Positions 26,247 to 34,357 of a DNA stretch of 63,575 bases are shown one piece after another. The stretch lies in the NCBI RefSeq assembly GCF_900009135.1, contig NZ_LT797703.1:1-63575 (forward strand), read 5' to 3'. This stretch comes from Planktothrix sp. PCC 11201 (GTDB lineage: Bacteria; Cyanobacteriota; Cyanobacteriia; Cyanobacteriales; Microcoleaceae). Made by a program: the position numbers and the translations under genes. Within the stretch, counting starts at the first letter, position 1; each line of letters opens with the position of its first letter. The notes under the pieces are model-generated. The model was not told where the DNA came from. It ran no database searches and saw only the letters and a program-made list of their open reading frames with translations.

Positions 26247-26374
26247 CTATTAGGGTTTGATTGCAGAAGTTCCCGTTAGTCACTTGACTCAGGGGACACA
26301 ATGCAGACATGATCATAACGCTTGGTGAGATTACAACCAATTGTTTGCGATCGCGAAATAGGTTAAAAAAAATT

Positions 26375-27418
26375 ATGACAGCTTCTCAGGTATCGGAAAC
26401 TACTACGCCCCACTTGATCCCTGCGACTGACTCTCAAACCCGTGTCAGTCAGTTTATGAAACAACTCCAGGATGAAATTTGTCAAGGCTTAGAACAGCTT
26501 GATGGCCTGGGCAAGTTTAGAGAGGACGCTTGGGAGCGTCCCGAAGGAGGTGGCGGTCGATCTCGTGTGATCCGAGAGGGCGATGTCTTTGAACAAGGCG
26601 GGGTGAACTTCTCCGAGGTTTGGGGCGAAACATTGCCCCCCTCGATTCTGGCCCAACGCCCAGAAGCCGCCGGATATGGATTTTATGCCACGGGAACTTC
26701 CATGGTCTTGCATCCTCGCAATCCCTATATTCCCACGGTACACCTGAATTATCGCTATTTTGAAGCCGGGCCCGTGTGGTGGTTTGGGGGCGGTATTGAT
26801 TTAACCCCCTATTATCCCTTTGCCGAAGATGCCCACCATTTCCATCAAACCTTAAAAGAAACTTGCGATCGCCACGATCCACACTATTATCCTGTATTTA
26901 AATCTTGGTGCGATGAATATTTCTATCTGAAACATCGGCAAGAAACCCGGGGGGTAGGCGGTATCTTTTTTGACTATCAAGATGGACAAAGCCAACTCTA
27001 TAAAGGCCCTGATCCGAAAGGAGCAGCCGCCCTGTATAGTGATAAGGTGGGAATCCCTAATCCAAAAGATTGGGACTCTTTGTTCAGTTTTGCACAAGAC
27101 TGTGGAGGAGCTTTTCTACCCGCTTATGGGCCGATTGTAGAACGCAGGCGTTCTAATGACTATGGAGATCGAGAACGGCAGTTCCAATTATATCGGCGGG
27201 GTCGATATGTGGAATTCAATTTGGTTTATGATCGGGGAACAATTTTTGGTCTACAAACCAATGGTCGTACTGAGTCAATTCTCATGTCTTTACCGCCTCT
27301 GGTAAGATGGGAATATGGCTATGAGCCAAAACCAGGGACTCCAGAAGCAGAACTGTATGATACTTTCTTGAAGCCTCAAGATTGGGTGAACTGGACTGCT
27401 CCCAACTCACAGGTCTGA
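26375..27418 (+). CDS. hemF: Oxygen-dependent coproporphyrinogen III oxidase
   Basis: Converts coproporphyrinogen III to protoporphyrinogen IX using O2, a step in heme and chlorophyll synthesis. The start at 26375 ([10 protein letters not shown]) gives 347 residues, the family norm; an ATG at 26309 would add 22 untypical residues. Conserved blocks include [55 protein letters not shown] and [16 protein letters not shown]. The STAS gene follows 60 bases downstream on the same strand. Confidence 0.96.
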   Translation: MTASQVSETTTPHLIPATDSQTRVSQFMKQLQDEICQGLEQLDGLGKFREDAWERPEGGGGRSRVIREGDVFEQGGVNFSEVWGETLPPSILAQRPEAAGYGFYATGTSMVLHPRNPYIPTVHLNYRYFEAGPVWWFGGGIDLTPYYPFAEDAHHFHQTLKETCDRHDPHYYPVFKSWCDEYFYLKHRQETRGVGGIFFDYQDGQSQLYKGPDPKGAAALYSDKVGIPNPKDWDSLFSFAQDCGGAFLPAYGPIVERRRSNDYGDRERQFQLYRRGRYVEFNLVYDRGTIFGLQTNGRTESILMSLPPLVRWEYGYEPKPGTPEAELYDTFLKPQDWVNWTAPNSQV

Positions 27419-27478
27419 GTTAAACTACAGATCAGATAAGCAACCAAAGCAATATCAAAAATTCCGAGGGGACGGTCA

Positions 27479-27841
27479 GTGATTCATATCGATCAAAAAG
27501 AACATACGACCCAGGATGGCACAAAGGTCATTGTCTTGGCACCAACAGGACGCCTAGACATCACAACAGCTTGGCAATTCCGCCTCAAGTTGCAGGAATG
27601 TATATCTAAATTGAGTCGCCATGTCGTGGTAAATCTAGGTCAAGTGAACTTTATTGATAGTTCAGGTCTGACTTCACTGGTTGCTGGAATGCGAGATGCT
27701 GACAAAGTGAAGGGCAGCTTCCGAATTTGTAATGTTCATCCCGAAGCCAAGTTGGTATTTGAGGTGACCATGATGGATTCTGTATTTGAGATTTTTGAGG
27801 CAGAAGATGAAGCCCTTGAAGGCGGGGTAAGAGCCAGTTGA
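27479..27841 (+). CDS. STAS-domain anti-sigma factor antagonist-like protein
   Basis: A 120-residue single STAS domain protein. The phosphorylation loop is NFIDSSGLTSLVAG with S61/S62, as in SpoIIAA/RsbV. The GTG start is preceded by GAGGGGA. Cyanobacteria use such proteins in partner-switching control of sigma factors or other outputs. No kinase or phosphatase partner is adjacent, so its target is unknown. Confidence 0.9.
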   Translation: MIHIDQKEHTTQDGTKVIVLAPTGRLDITTAWQFRLKLQECISKLSRHVVVNLGQVNFIDSSGLTSLVAGMRDADKVKGSFRICNVHPEAKLVFEVTMMDSVFEIFEAEDEALEGGVRAS

Positions 27842-27887
27842 AGTTAAAATATCCTGGGTTTCTCACCCCAAAGGTCACCTTTCATCG

Positions 27888-27915
27888 GTGGGGACGTGCT
27901 TGGGTGCGTCTCTAC
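27888..27915. repeat. Degenerate REP-like palindrome
   Basis: GTGGGGACGTGC ... GCGTCTCTAC is a decayed version of the GTAGGGACGTGC-type palindrome. A related copy is at 62792-62819. Confidence 0.5.
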
Positions 27916-27942
27916 CCGGGGCTGACCGGTAGGTTTTGGGGT

Positions 27943-28101
27943 TTAAGTGGGATTTTCAGGTAACATTGTCGCAAAACAACAGCGTTTTTGAAATTGAAAT
28001 GGCCCTAACAGAGCTCCCCATAATGCCTTTCCCGTGCCAGGGTCAATCCCTTTGTCATAGCTGAAAAAATGATCCGCCGTAGCTTCAAAGCCCAATTCAA
28101 C
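27943..28101 (-). pseudogene. C-terminal remnant of a CpcT/CpeT-family chromophore lyase
   Basis: The minus strand reads, without a start codon, VELGFEATADHFFSYDKGID, PGTGKALWGALLGPFQFQKR, then CCFATMLPENPT and a stop at 27943. This matches the C-terminus of CpcT/CpeT bilin lyases, whose hallmark is F.SWDRG.DP.T...WGS.AGPF.F. Full-length members have about 200 residues; only the last 53 codons remain. Upstream the frame is cut at 28102, exactly where the 73-bp dispersed repeat begins, and a stop follows within the repeat. Confidence 0.78.
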
Positions 28102-28102
28102 C

Positions 28103-28175
28103 TGAAAGCTAAAAGCTGCTCACAGTAAGTATTTACCTATTGCCCATTGCCTATTCCCTATTGCCTCTTGCTATA
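28103..28175. repeat. Dispersed 73-bp repeat, copy 2
   Basis: Base-for-base copy of 2-74. It abuts the broken end of the CpcT/CpeT remnant and lies about 125 bases upstream of thf1. Confidence 0.9.
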
Positions 28176-28300
28176 GTGTTTTTTTCCACGATAGTCGAAT
28201 CTAATTCCCGACTTCAACGAATTAGCATGAGTGACGGGAAAGCGTTACAATCCGACCGCCAAAAATTAGAATAATATTTAGTCCCTTTTAAGATTGGCTT

Positions 28301-28999
28301 GTGAACAACATCCGCACGGTTTCAGATACAAAGCGTACTTTTTACAGTCTACATACTCGTCCCATCAACTCGATCTATCGTCGTGTGGTTGAGGAGTTGA
28401 TGGTGGAAATGCACTTGCTCTCGGTCAATGTTGATTTTAGCTATGACCCCATTTATGCCCTGGGTGTTGTAACGGCTTTTGATCGCTTCATGCAGGGGTA
28501 TCATCCCTTATCTGATCAAGAATCGATTTATAATGCTCTGATCAAAGCTGAACAAGATGACCCCCAACGGTATCGGGGTGATGCTGAACGCTTACAGGCA
28601 TTGGCCCAAAATCTATCGATTAAAGACTTAATTGCCAGTTTAAAATCTCCTAATTATGGGGAGTCAGATCAGGAGTTACAAGGGCATTTTCAAAGGATTA
28701 TCAATAATTCCAAGTTCAAATACAGTCGTTTATTTGCCATTGGTTTATTTACCCTTTTAGAACAGGCTGATCCCAAAAGCATTCAGGACAAGGCGACCAG
28801 GGAACAAATTTTAGGTCAAATGGCCGAAGTCCTAAATTTACCCCAAGACAAACTGCTCAAGGATTTAGATCTCTATCGCAGCAATCTGGAAAAACTAGCC
28901 CAAGCTCGGATTATGATAGAAGAAATGACCCAGGCCGAACGCAAGAAGCGGGAACAGCGTGCCAATCAAGCCGTCGGGATTTCCCAACAAGATACCTGA
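28301..28999 (+). CDS. thf1: Thylakoid formation / PSII biogenesis protein Thf1 (Psb29)
   Basis: A 232-residue protein matching Thf1/Psb29, which associates with FtsH proteases and supports photosystem II repair and thylakoid biogenesis. The start NNIRTVSDTKRTFYSLHTRPINSIYRRVVEELMVEMHLLSVN is diagnostic; it uses a GTG codon. The mainly helical body and the charged C-terminal coil (MTQAERKKREQRANQAV) fit the family. The upstream region carries a 73-bp repeat copy, which may affect its promoter. Confidence 0.95.
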   Translation: MNNIRTVSDTKRTFYSLHTRPINSIYRRVVEELMVEMHLLSVNVDFSYDPIYALGVVTAFDRFMQGYHPLSDQESIYNALIKAEQDDPQRYRGDAERLQALAQNLSIKDLIASLKSPNYGESDQELQGHFQRIINNSKFKYSRLFAIGLFTLLEQADPKSIQDKATREQILGQMAEVLNLPQDKLLKDLDLYRSNLEKLAQARIMIEEMTQAERKKREQRANQAVGISQQDT

Positions 29000-29090
29000 T
29001 ATCCTTGAGGTTTTTAAGCCATTGGAGAGTGTGTGAGACTGATTAGGGCTGAGATTCAAAGCATCTATCAATAAGCGCAAAAATAGAAAT

Positions 29091-29119
29091 CCCCTGCTGT
29101 ACCCTCAAGGGAAGCGGGG
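29091..29119. terminator. Hairpin between convergent thf1 and comFB
   Basis: CCCC-T-GCT pairs with AGC-GGGG around an inner CCCTCAAGGG hairpin. There is no T run on either side, so it is a structured end rather than a textbook terminator. Confidence 0.35.
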
Positions 29120-29156
29120 GAGTCTTGACCAGAACTATCGGTCTTAATCGGTGGTT

Positions 29157-29693
29157 CTAACTGCTGGTGCGTTCGTAGTTTTGGGCATAGGTTTGTAACA
29201 AGGCACTCACTTGGGTTAATACTGTGTCGCCACCGGCCTTACCCAGAACGGTTTGATGTTGGGCAACGCTGTTAATGTTGCGTTCAATAGCAGCTTTGAT
29301 CTGACCAGAAATCAGGGCTTGCAGTTCTTCTTTAGCCCTTGAACGTTGGAATTGCGCCCCTTCTTCCGTGGTGGCATAAAGGGGTGGAAGACGGTTGAGG
29401 GCATAGGCGGCAATATCTCCCACATCTAGGGTTTGCTCGCTGTTTTCTTCGATTTCTGCCACCTTGGCGATCGCTTCACTGAGGACTAATTCCTCCATGA
29501 CATTAATAAATTGTTTGCGGGGCAAAACAACGACTTCACCCGTTAACAAAGCACCCATCAACCGATCCAAAGCCATATATTCTTCAATAGACAGTTCTGA
29601 AGCGGTGTTACAAATTCTTCCAACCTCTGCCTCCATCGAAGGGGTCAGATACCCGTCTCCTAACGCTTGCTCAACAATCTTTTCAATACTCAT
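29157..29693 (-). CDS. comFB: ComFB-family protein, likely c-di-GMP receptor
   Basis: A 178-residue cyanobacterial ComFB-domain protein starting MSIEKIVEQALGDGYLTPSMEAEVGRICNTASELSIEEYMALDRLMGALLTGEV. The middle matches the late-competence ComFB domain (VMEELVLSEAIAKVAEIEE...DIAAYALNRLPPLYATTEEGAQFQR). Cyanobacterial members of this family have been reported to bind c-di-GMP and influence cell size, motility or competence. ATG 29693 is chosen; the 21 upstream residues from an ATG at 29756 do not belong to the family. The REC-GGDEF-EAL gene at 58 kb is a possible source of the ligand. Confidence 0.88.
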   Translation of the reverse strand: MSIEKIVEQALGDGYLTPSMEAEVGRICNTASELSIEEYMALDRLMGALLTGEVVVLPRKQFINVMEELVLSEAIAKVAEIEENSEQTLDVGDIAAYALNRLPPLYATTEEGAQFQRSRAKEELQALISGQIKAAIERNINSVAQHQTVLGKAGGDTVLTQVSALLQTYAQNYERTSS

Positions 29694-30266
29694 AATGCTA
29701 TTGCACTTCGTATAATTTTTATTTTTAACGACTATGCGCCTCAATATTCCCGCCAAAAAGGCTTTTTGGTTTCTTCACCACTGCAATTCACAGCAATAAA
29801 GCGGGAAAACGAGAGTCTCCTAAATCTTTAAATAGTTAGAAAAACCATAGACAAATATCTCAGGTCTTACTTGGCCGGGGTGAACCGGACTGGGTGAACT
29901 ACAACACCCCCTATCCCATAGCTGTAAAGCATTTGGGACTGCTTTTTTCCTTCAACTCTTTTTTAATTACCTCTTGTTAAACCCTTTTGCTTGTCCTAGA
30001 CAATAGGCGCAGTCCTTTTAGTAACCGATTAGGTAAGGACGCTTGTGTGACCGGATTTTCAAGGGCTTTTTAACCGTCTTTGGCTTTTAAGTCATACTCC
30101 ATACTACTCCATAGGGAAAGCCGAGGCAATCCGTTTCGCTAATCTCTTTTGTTAACAAAATACTATTCCTGAGAATATTCAACCAGAAGTTGAGTGAAGT
30201 TTTACAATACTGAGGGAATTAAGCCTAACCCACCCACAATCAGTTTATGGTTTTCGACACATCCGT
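29694..30266. other. Intergenic region upstream of comFB
   Basis: A 573-base gap between the M23 peptidase gene and comFB (both minus). No convincing ORF: the plus-strand frame at 30194-30430 is a shadow of the peptidase gene. A perfect 14-bp palindrome TTTTGTTAACAAAA is at 30147-30160. The comFB promoter must be here. The length leaves room for a small RNA, but none is recognised. Confidence 0.4.
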
Positions 30267-31151
30267 TCACTCAATGGCTGCATAGCGCCAGGGAACCGGA
30301 TCAACAGCTTGGCCCTGAACATAGAGACCCCAATGTAGGTGCGGCCCAGTTGATGCTCCCGTTGCTCCCACCGCCCCAATCACTTGACCGGGTTGGACAA
30401 AATCCCCCTCCCGCACATCAATCCGGCTGAGGTGCATGAAAATACTTGCCACCCCCTGACCGTGATCCAAACCAATGACATTGCCGTGAATTTCAAATCC
30501 CTCGGATTCTCGTCCCACCAGGGCAACTCGTCCGGCTGCTGGGGCAACTACGGGCGATCCCATTTCCCCTGCATAATCTACGCCCCGATGGTAATAGTCT
30601 TTGGCAAACTCGCCATTGTAGTAACGGCGGACGCCATAAATGGTAGTAATTTCTCCGGCATTGGGACGTAAAAATGGGCCTTTCCAGTATTTTTCGGGAG
30701 TCACCAAGGCTTTAAACGCATCCACCCGATCAAATTCCTTATCCGTACCGTTGAGTTCTTCTTTATCGGGGGGAAGCCAAATGGACTGGGTGGGAAAGGA
30801 GCGATCGCGCAACTGTACCGTTAAGTTCTGTCCCTGTGTCCCATCATTAATTTGTAGGGATTTAGTTCCCGGCTGATCCAAAGGTGTCGTCGGTAATAAG
30901 GCCCGCATCCGGTTTGGGGCAGTGGTAAACATCGGGTAGGTTTTGCCCTGCCAAGTAACCGTGGGGGTGGCGGAAGTGGGGGACTCCAAAACCACAGACA
31001 AGGTATTCCCCAACTCCGGGGCGGTAGGATTGACCCTTACCTGGGCAGCCATTCCTGGCACGGCAAGAACCACCCCAACGGTGATTAGGGCTAAAACCAA
31101 CGATTTGATCCCCCGAGGGATTTTTATTCTCATCTTCTGTTTTGTCTCCAA
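30267..31151 (-). CDS. M23-family metallopeptidase, exported
   Basis: A 294-residue murein-hydrolase-type protein. A signal peptide covers about residues 1-35 (SLVLALITVGVVLAVPGMAAQ). An Ig-like N-terminal domain (LGNTLSVVLESPTSATPTVTWQGKTYPMF) precedes the LytM/M23 domain, with YYHRGVDYAG (first zinc ligands H and D), GNVIGLDHGQGVASIFMHLS and TGPHLHWGLYVQG (HxH). All M23 ligands are present, so it should be an active glycyl or D-Ala endopeptidase of peptidoglycan. The ATG at 31133 is an alternative start. Confidence 0.92.
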   Translation of the reverse strand: METKQKMRIKIPRGIKSLVLALITVGVVLAVPGMAAQVRVNPTAPELGNTLSVVLESPTSATPTVTWQGKTYPMFTTAPNRMRALLPTTPLDQPGTKSLQINDGTQGQNLTVQLRDRSFPTQSIWLPPDKEELNGTDKEFDRVDAFKALVTPEKYWKGPFLRPNAGEITTIYGVRRYYNGEFAKDYYHRGVDYAGEMGSPVVAPAAGRVALVGRESEGFEIHGNVIGLDHGQGVASIFMHLSRIDVREGDFVQPGQVIGAVGATGASTGPHLHWGLYVQGQAVDPVPWRYAAIE

Positions 31152-31266
31152 TGTTGAGGGGTCACCCCCCTAAAATTTTAGGACTAATCCCAGAATCTTA
31201 ACAATTCTAGTATCTTAAGAATTAGTAATATAATTTTACATTGAGTTATTTAACCTAAAATTAACC

Positions 31267-33567
31267 GTGCCAGAAGACTTTCGTTTAATTGTAGATTTAG
31301 TCCTTGTCCTTGCCGCTGCGACTGTTGGAGGACTTTTAGCCTCCTTACTGCGACAACCGGCGATTTTAGGGTATTTGATTGGTGGGATCATTGTTGGCCC
31401 GGGTGGATTAGGGGTGATTAAAGAGTTAATTCAAGTCGAAACCCTCGCTCAATTTGGAGTAGCATTTCTGCTTTTTGCTTTGGGGGTAGAATTCTCTTTT
31501 GCGGAGTTAAAAAAAGTCCAGGGAATTAGTTTAGGAGGTGGCGGGTTACAAATTATATTTACGATATTAATTACCGCCCTAACTATGGGGATTTTAGGTT
31601 GGGATACTTCTCCAATTCAAGGCATATTTTTAGGAGCAATTTTATCCCTATCTTCGACAGCCGTTGTTCTGAAATGTTTGATGGAACGCAATGAAATGGC
31701 GAGTCCTCAAGGACAGGTAATGTTAGGGATTTTAGTGGTACAGGATTTGGCTTTGGGATTAATGTTGGCGGTATTACCGGCTTTAAATCAACCCCAGGGC
31801 GGGGTGATTTTTGAAGCGGTGGGACGATCGCTTTTATTAATTGGATTATTTGCATTAGGGGCAGTTATTGCCGGAATTTGGGTAATTCCTAAGTTATTAC
31901 AATTTTTAGCAAAAACTGAAAGTAAAGAACTATTTTTATTGGGGGTTGTCGCCTTATGTTTGGGAATTGCTCTGTTAACAGAACATTTGGGTTTTTCGAT
32001 TGAAATGGGAGCATTTGTGGCCGGGTTAATGATTTCTGAAGTGGAATATGCCGATCAAACCTTAACCTATGTTGAACCGATCAGGGATATTTTTGCCGCT
32101 TTATTTTTTGTGGCGGTAGGGATGTTAATTGATCCGATCTTTCTCTGGGAACATTTAGAATTGATTATTGGTTTAATGTTGCTGATTGTAGCTGGAAAAA
32201 CCTTAATTATTATTCCGATAGTTAAATTATTTGGCTATTCTTGGCGAACCTCAATTATCACCGGATTAGGATTAGCTCAAATAGGAGAGTTTTCTTTTGT
32301 TTTAGCCAGTGCTGGACAGGGATTAGGGTTGGTTTCTCGACGGGTTTATTTATTAATTGTGGGGACGACAGCTTTAACATTAATGATTACCCCGTTTATT
32401 TTGCAATTTGCTCCGAAATTATTAGATTGGATTGAGGAAAAATGGGATTTATCTAATCTTTTAGAAAACAGTAAAAAAATCACGAATATTTCCGAAGATT
32501 TACCTCAACAAAACCATATTATTGTCTGTGGATATGGTCGGGTTGGTCGTAATTTAGTTCAGCTTTTACAAGCTCATAATTATGCGGTGGTTGTGATTGA
32601 TCAATCTGAACAAACAGTACAGGAATTAAGAAATAATCAGATTCCTTATTTATATGGAAATGCAGCTAGTTTGCACGTTTTAGAAGCTGCCGGGGTGGAT
32701 CGGGCAGCATCCATGGCGATCGCCCTTCCTGACCCCATGAGTACCCGATTATGTTTAAGAAGATCCTTAGAATTTTCACCAAATTTAGATGTAATTGTCA
32801 TAGCAGATCGGGATAAGGATATTGAATTACTATATCAATTAGGGGCGAAAGAGGTAGTGCAACCAGAATTTGAAGCCAGCTTAGAATTATCAAATCATGT
32901 ATTAACAAAAATGGGGTTAGGAGGGGATAAAATTCAACAGGAAATACAGAAAATTCGTCAAAGTCAGTATTCTGATTTTCGCCTGAAACAATCGGCTCAA
33001 GAAGTGGCGCGGGATTTACAGCAGGCTACTCAAGAAATGAATAGTAAATGGTATACTTTACCTGTGATTTCTCCCTTGATAGGAATGACGTTAGAAGAAA
33101 GTAATATCCGTCCGATGACGGGAATTAGTGTGATGGCTATTCGACGGTTTACAGGAGAAGAAATTGATTATCCCGATGGTCAAGTTCGTTTAGAAAAGGA
33201 TGATAAGTTATTAGTGGTGGGAGAAGCAGCCGCCTTAGAAACTTTAGATCAATTGGCAAAAGGAGAAGTGACGATTCCGGCGGAAAGTATTTCTTGTCAA
33301 TGGTTAAATATTCCCGAAAATAGTCCGGTAATTGGTAAATCTTTATCTAAATTAGATTTAGCAAATCGGTTTCGGGTACAAATTCAAGCCCTACGTCGAG
33401 AGGATAAATTTTATCGCTGGCCGAATCGAAGTTTGGATTTAGAAGCAGGCGATCGCTTATTATTATGTGGGAGTTTTCATGATTTAAACCAAGCTAGGCG
33501 AGAAATGATTCCAATTAATATTCCTTCCCTGAAAATTTTAAAGGAAATTGAGATAGTTGAAGGTTGA
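31267..33567 (+). CDS. CPA2-family cation:proton antiporter with TrkA domains
   Basis: A 766-residue KefB/NapA-like transporter. Residues 1-385 form 12 or more helices of a Na+/H+ (K+/H+) exchanger, including LLRQPAILGYLIGGIIVGPGGLG and SLSSTAVVLKCL. Residues 410-530 are a TrkA_N nucleotide-binding domain (IIVCGYGRVGRNLVQLL), followed by two TrkA_C domains (about 600-680 and 685-755). The GTG start at 31267 keeps the family's N-terminal first helix. Probably plasma or thylakoid membrane ion and pH homeostasis, gated by the cytosolic RCK-like part. Confidence 0.92.
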   Translation: MPEDFRLIVDLVLVLAAATVGGLLASLLRQPAILGYLIGGIIVGPGGLGVIKELIQVETLAQFGVAFLLFALGVEFSFAELKKVQGISLGGGGLQIIFTILITALTMGILGWDTSPIQGIFLGAILSLSSTAVVLKCLMERNEMASPQGQVMLGILVVQDLALGLMLAVLPALNQPQGGVIFEAVGRSLLLIGLFALGAVIAGIWVIPKLLQFLAKTESKELFLLGVVALCLGIALLTEHLGFSIEMGAFVAGLMISEVEYADQTLTYVEPIRDIFAALFFVAVGMLIDPIFLWEHLELIIGLMLLIVAGKTLIIIPIVKLFGYSWRTSIITGLGLAQIGEFSFVLASAGQGLGLVSRRVYLLIVGTTALTLMITPFILQFAPKLLDWIEEKWDLSNLLENSKKITNISEDLPQQNHIIVCGYGRVGRNLVQLLQAHNYAVVVIDQSEQTVQELRNNQIPYLYGNAASLHVLEAAGVDRAASMAIALPDPMSTRLCLRRSLEFSPNLDVIVIADRDKDIELLYQLGAKEVVQPEFEASLELSNHVLTKMGLGGDKIQQEIQKIRQSQYSDFRLKQSAQEVARDLQQATQEMNSKWYTLPVISPLIGMTLEESNIRPMTGISVMAIRRFTGEEIDYPDGQVRLEKDDKLLVVGEAAALETLDQLAKGEVTIPAESISCQWLNIPENSPVIGKSLSKLDLANRFRVQIQALRREDKFYRWPNRSLDLEAGDRLLLCGSFHDLNQARREMIPINIPSLKILKEIEIVEG

Positions 33568-33629
33568 TCGGCGGGTGTTTTAAGATATTGAAAAGGGTGC
33601 GGGAGAGAAGCTCTTATGCACCCTAAAAC

Positions 33630-34067
33630 TTAAAATAATTGTCCCCCTCGAAAACGCCAGTAAGGAAATAAAATTCTCATTATACTTTGGGAAGCAATAA
33701 AAATAGCAACCCAAACGCAACTATAGTGGAAAATAAATAGTCCCAAATTAAATTCTGAAGCAGAAAGACCGGGTAAACCGATTGTTTTGATCAGAGTTAC
33801 TAAAAATAAGCCTTCCCAAATTCCGGCTAAGAGTTGAAAAACACCTGGCCAATCTCGATCCCAGCGAAATTGTTGCATTTTGATATACAGAATATCCCAA
33901 AAAAAGCCAAAACAGGTAATATATCCTAAAACCCAAAAATAAATTGATCGGGGTTGATCATTAATTTTTAACCCCAAAAAGGCTAAGGTTACTAAAATAC
34001 CAATAGTTGCAAATAGAAATAGACGAGTTTGACACCGTCCGATTAATGTTGGAGTCATGGAAGTCAC
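33630..34067 (-). CDS. Hypothetical membrane protein with four predicted helices
   Basis: A 145-residue protein with hydrophobic segments at about 15-32, 43-60, 80-95 and 107-128 and charged loops (KMQQFRWDRDWPGVFQ, FPYWRFRGGQLF). No family or catalytic motif is recognised. It is convergent with the antiporter gene. Confidence 0.75.
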   Translation of the reverse strand: MTSMTPTLIGRCQTRLFLFATIGILVTLAFLGLKINDQPRSIYFWVLGYITCFGFFWDILYIKMQQFRWDRDWPGVFQLLAGIWEGLFLVTLIKTIGLPGLSASEFNLGLFIFHYSCVWVAIFIASQSIMRILFPYWRFRGGQLF

Positions 34068-34150
34068 AATTAAAAGTTTTGGAGAATATTATTGTTAATT
34101 TTTATTAAAAATCCCGATCCGATATGGTTATGATCAACTATAATATGATA

Positions 34151-34208
34151 TCAGAATATTGATGGTATTGCACCCTGATTTAGCGCCCATTAGGATGGGC
34201 GTTTTTTT
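34151..34208 (+). ncRNA. Candidate small RNA ending in a strong terminator
   Basis: A perfect -10 box TATAAT lies at 34139-34144 and a textbook terminator at 34184-34208: CGCCCAT-TAGG-ATGGGCG, then seven T. No plus-strand gene lies within 580 bases upstream, and the region between the two is too short for a protein. A transcript of about 55-60 nt is predicted. No good -35 is visible. The alternative is that it terminates read-through from the antiporter gene. Confidence 0.4.
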
Positions 34209-34209
34209 G
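34183..34209 (+). terminator. Strong rho-independent terminator
   Basis: A 7-bp perfect GC-rich stem (CGCCCAT/ATGGGCG), a TAGG loop and a T7 tract, oriented to the plus strand, although both neighbouring genes are on the minus strand. Confidence 0.85.
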
Positions 34210-34267
34210 TTTTTAAATATTTTTTAAGATTAAAATATAGCAGTTGCCGCATCTATTAGAACATTCT

Positions 34268-34341
34268 TGAAAGCTAAAAGCTGCTCATGGTAAGTATTTA
34301 CCTATAGCGAGATTGCCTATTCCCTATTGCCTCTTGCTATA
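34268..34341. repeat. Dispersed repeat, copy 3 (diverged)
   Basis: TGAAAGCTAAAAGCTGCTCA then TGGTAAGTATTTACCTATAG; the middle differs from copies 1 and 2 (AGCGAGATTGCC for TGCCCATTGCC), while the end TTGCCTCTTGCTATA is the same. A partial relative, ATAGCAAGATTGCCTATT, occurs at 4719-4736. It lies just downstream of potA. Confidence 0.85.
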
Positions 34342-34357
34342 TATAATAATTCAGTTT

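Noticed and set aside
30194-30430. Plus-strand ORF overlapping the M23 peptidase gene
   Set aside because: It is a shadow of the peptidase gene on the other strand, which has full M23 motifs.
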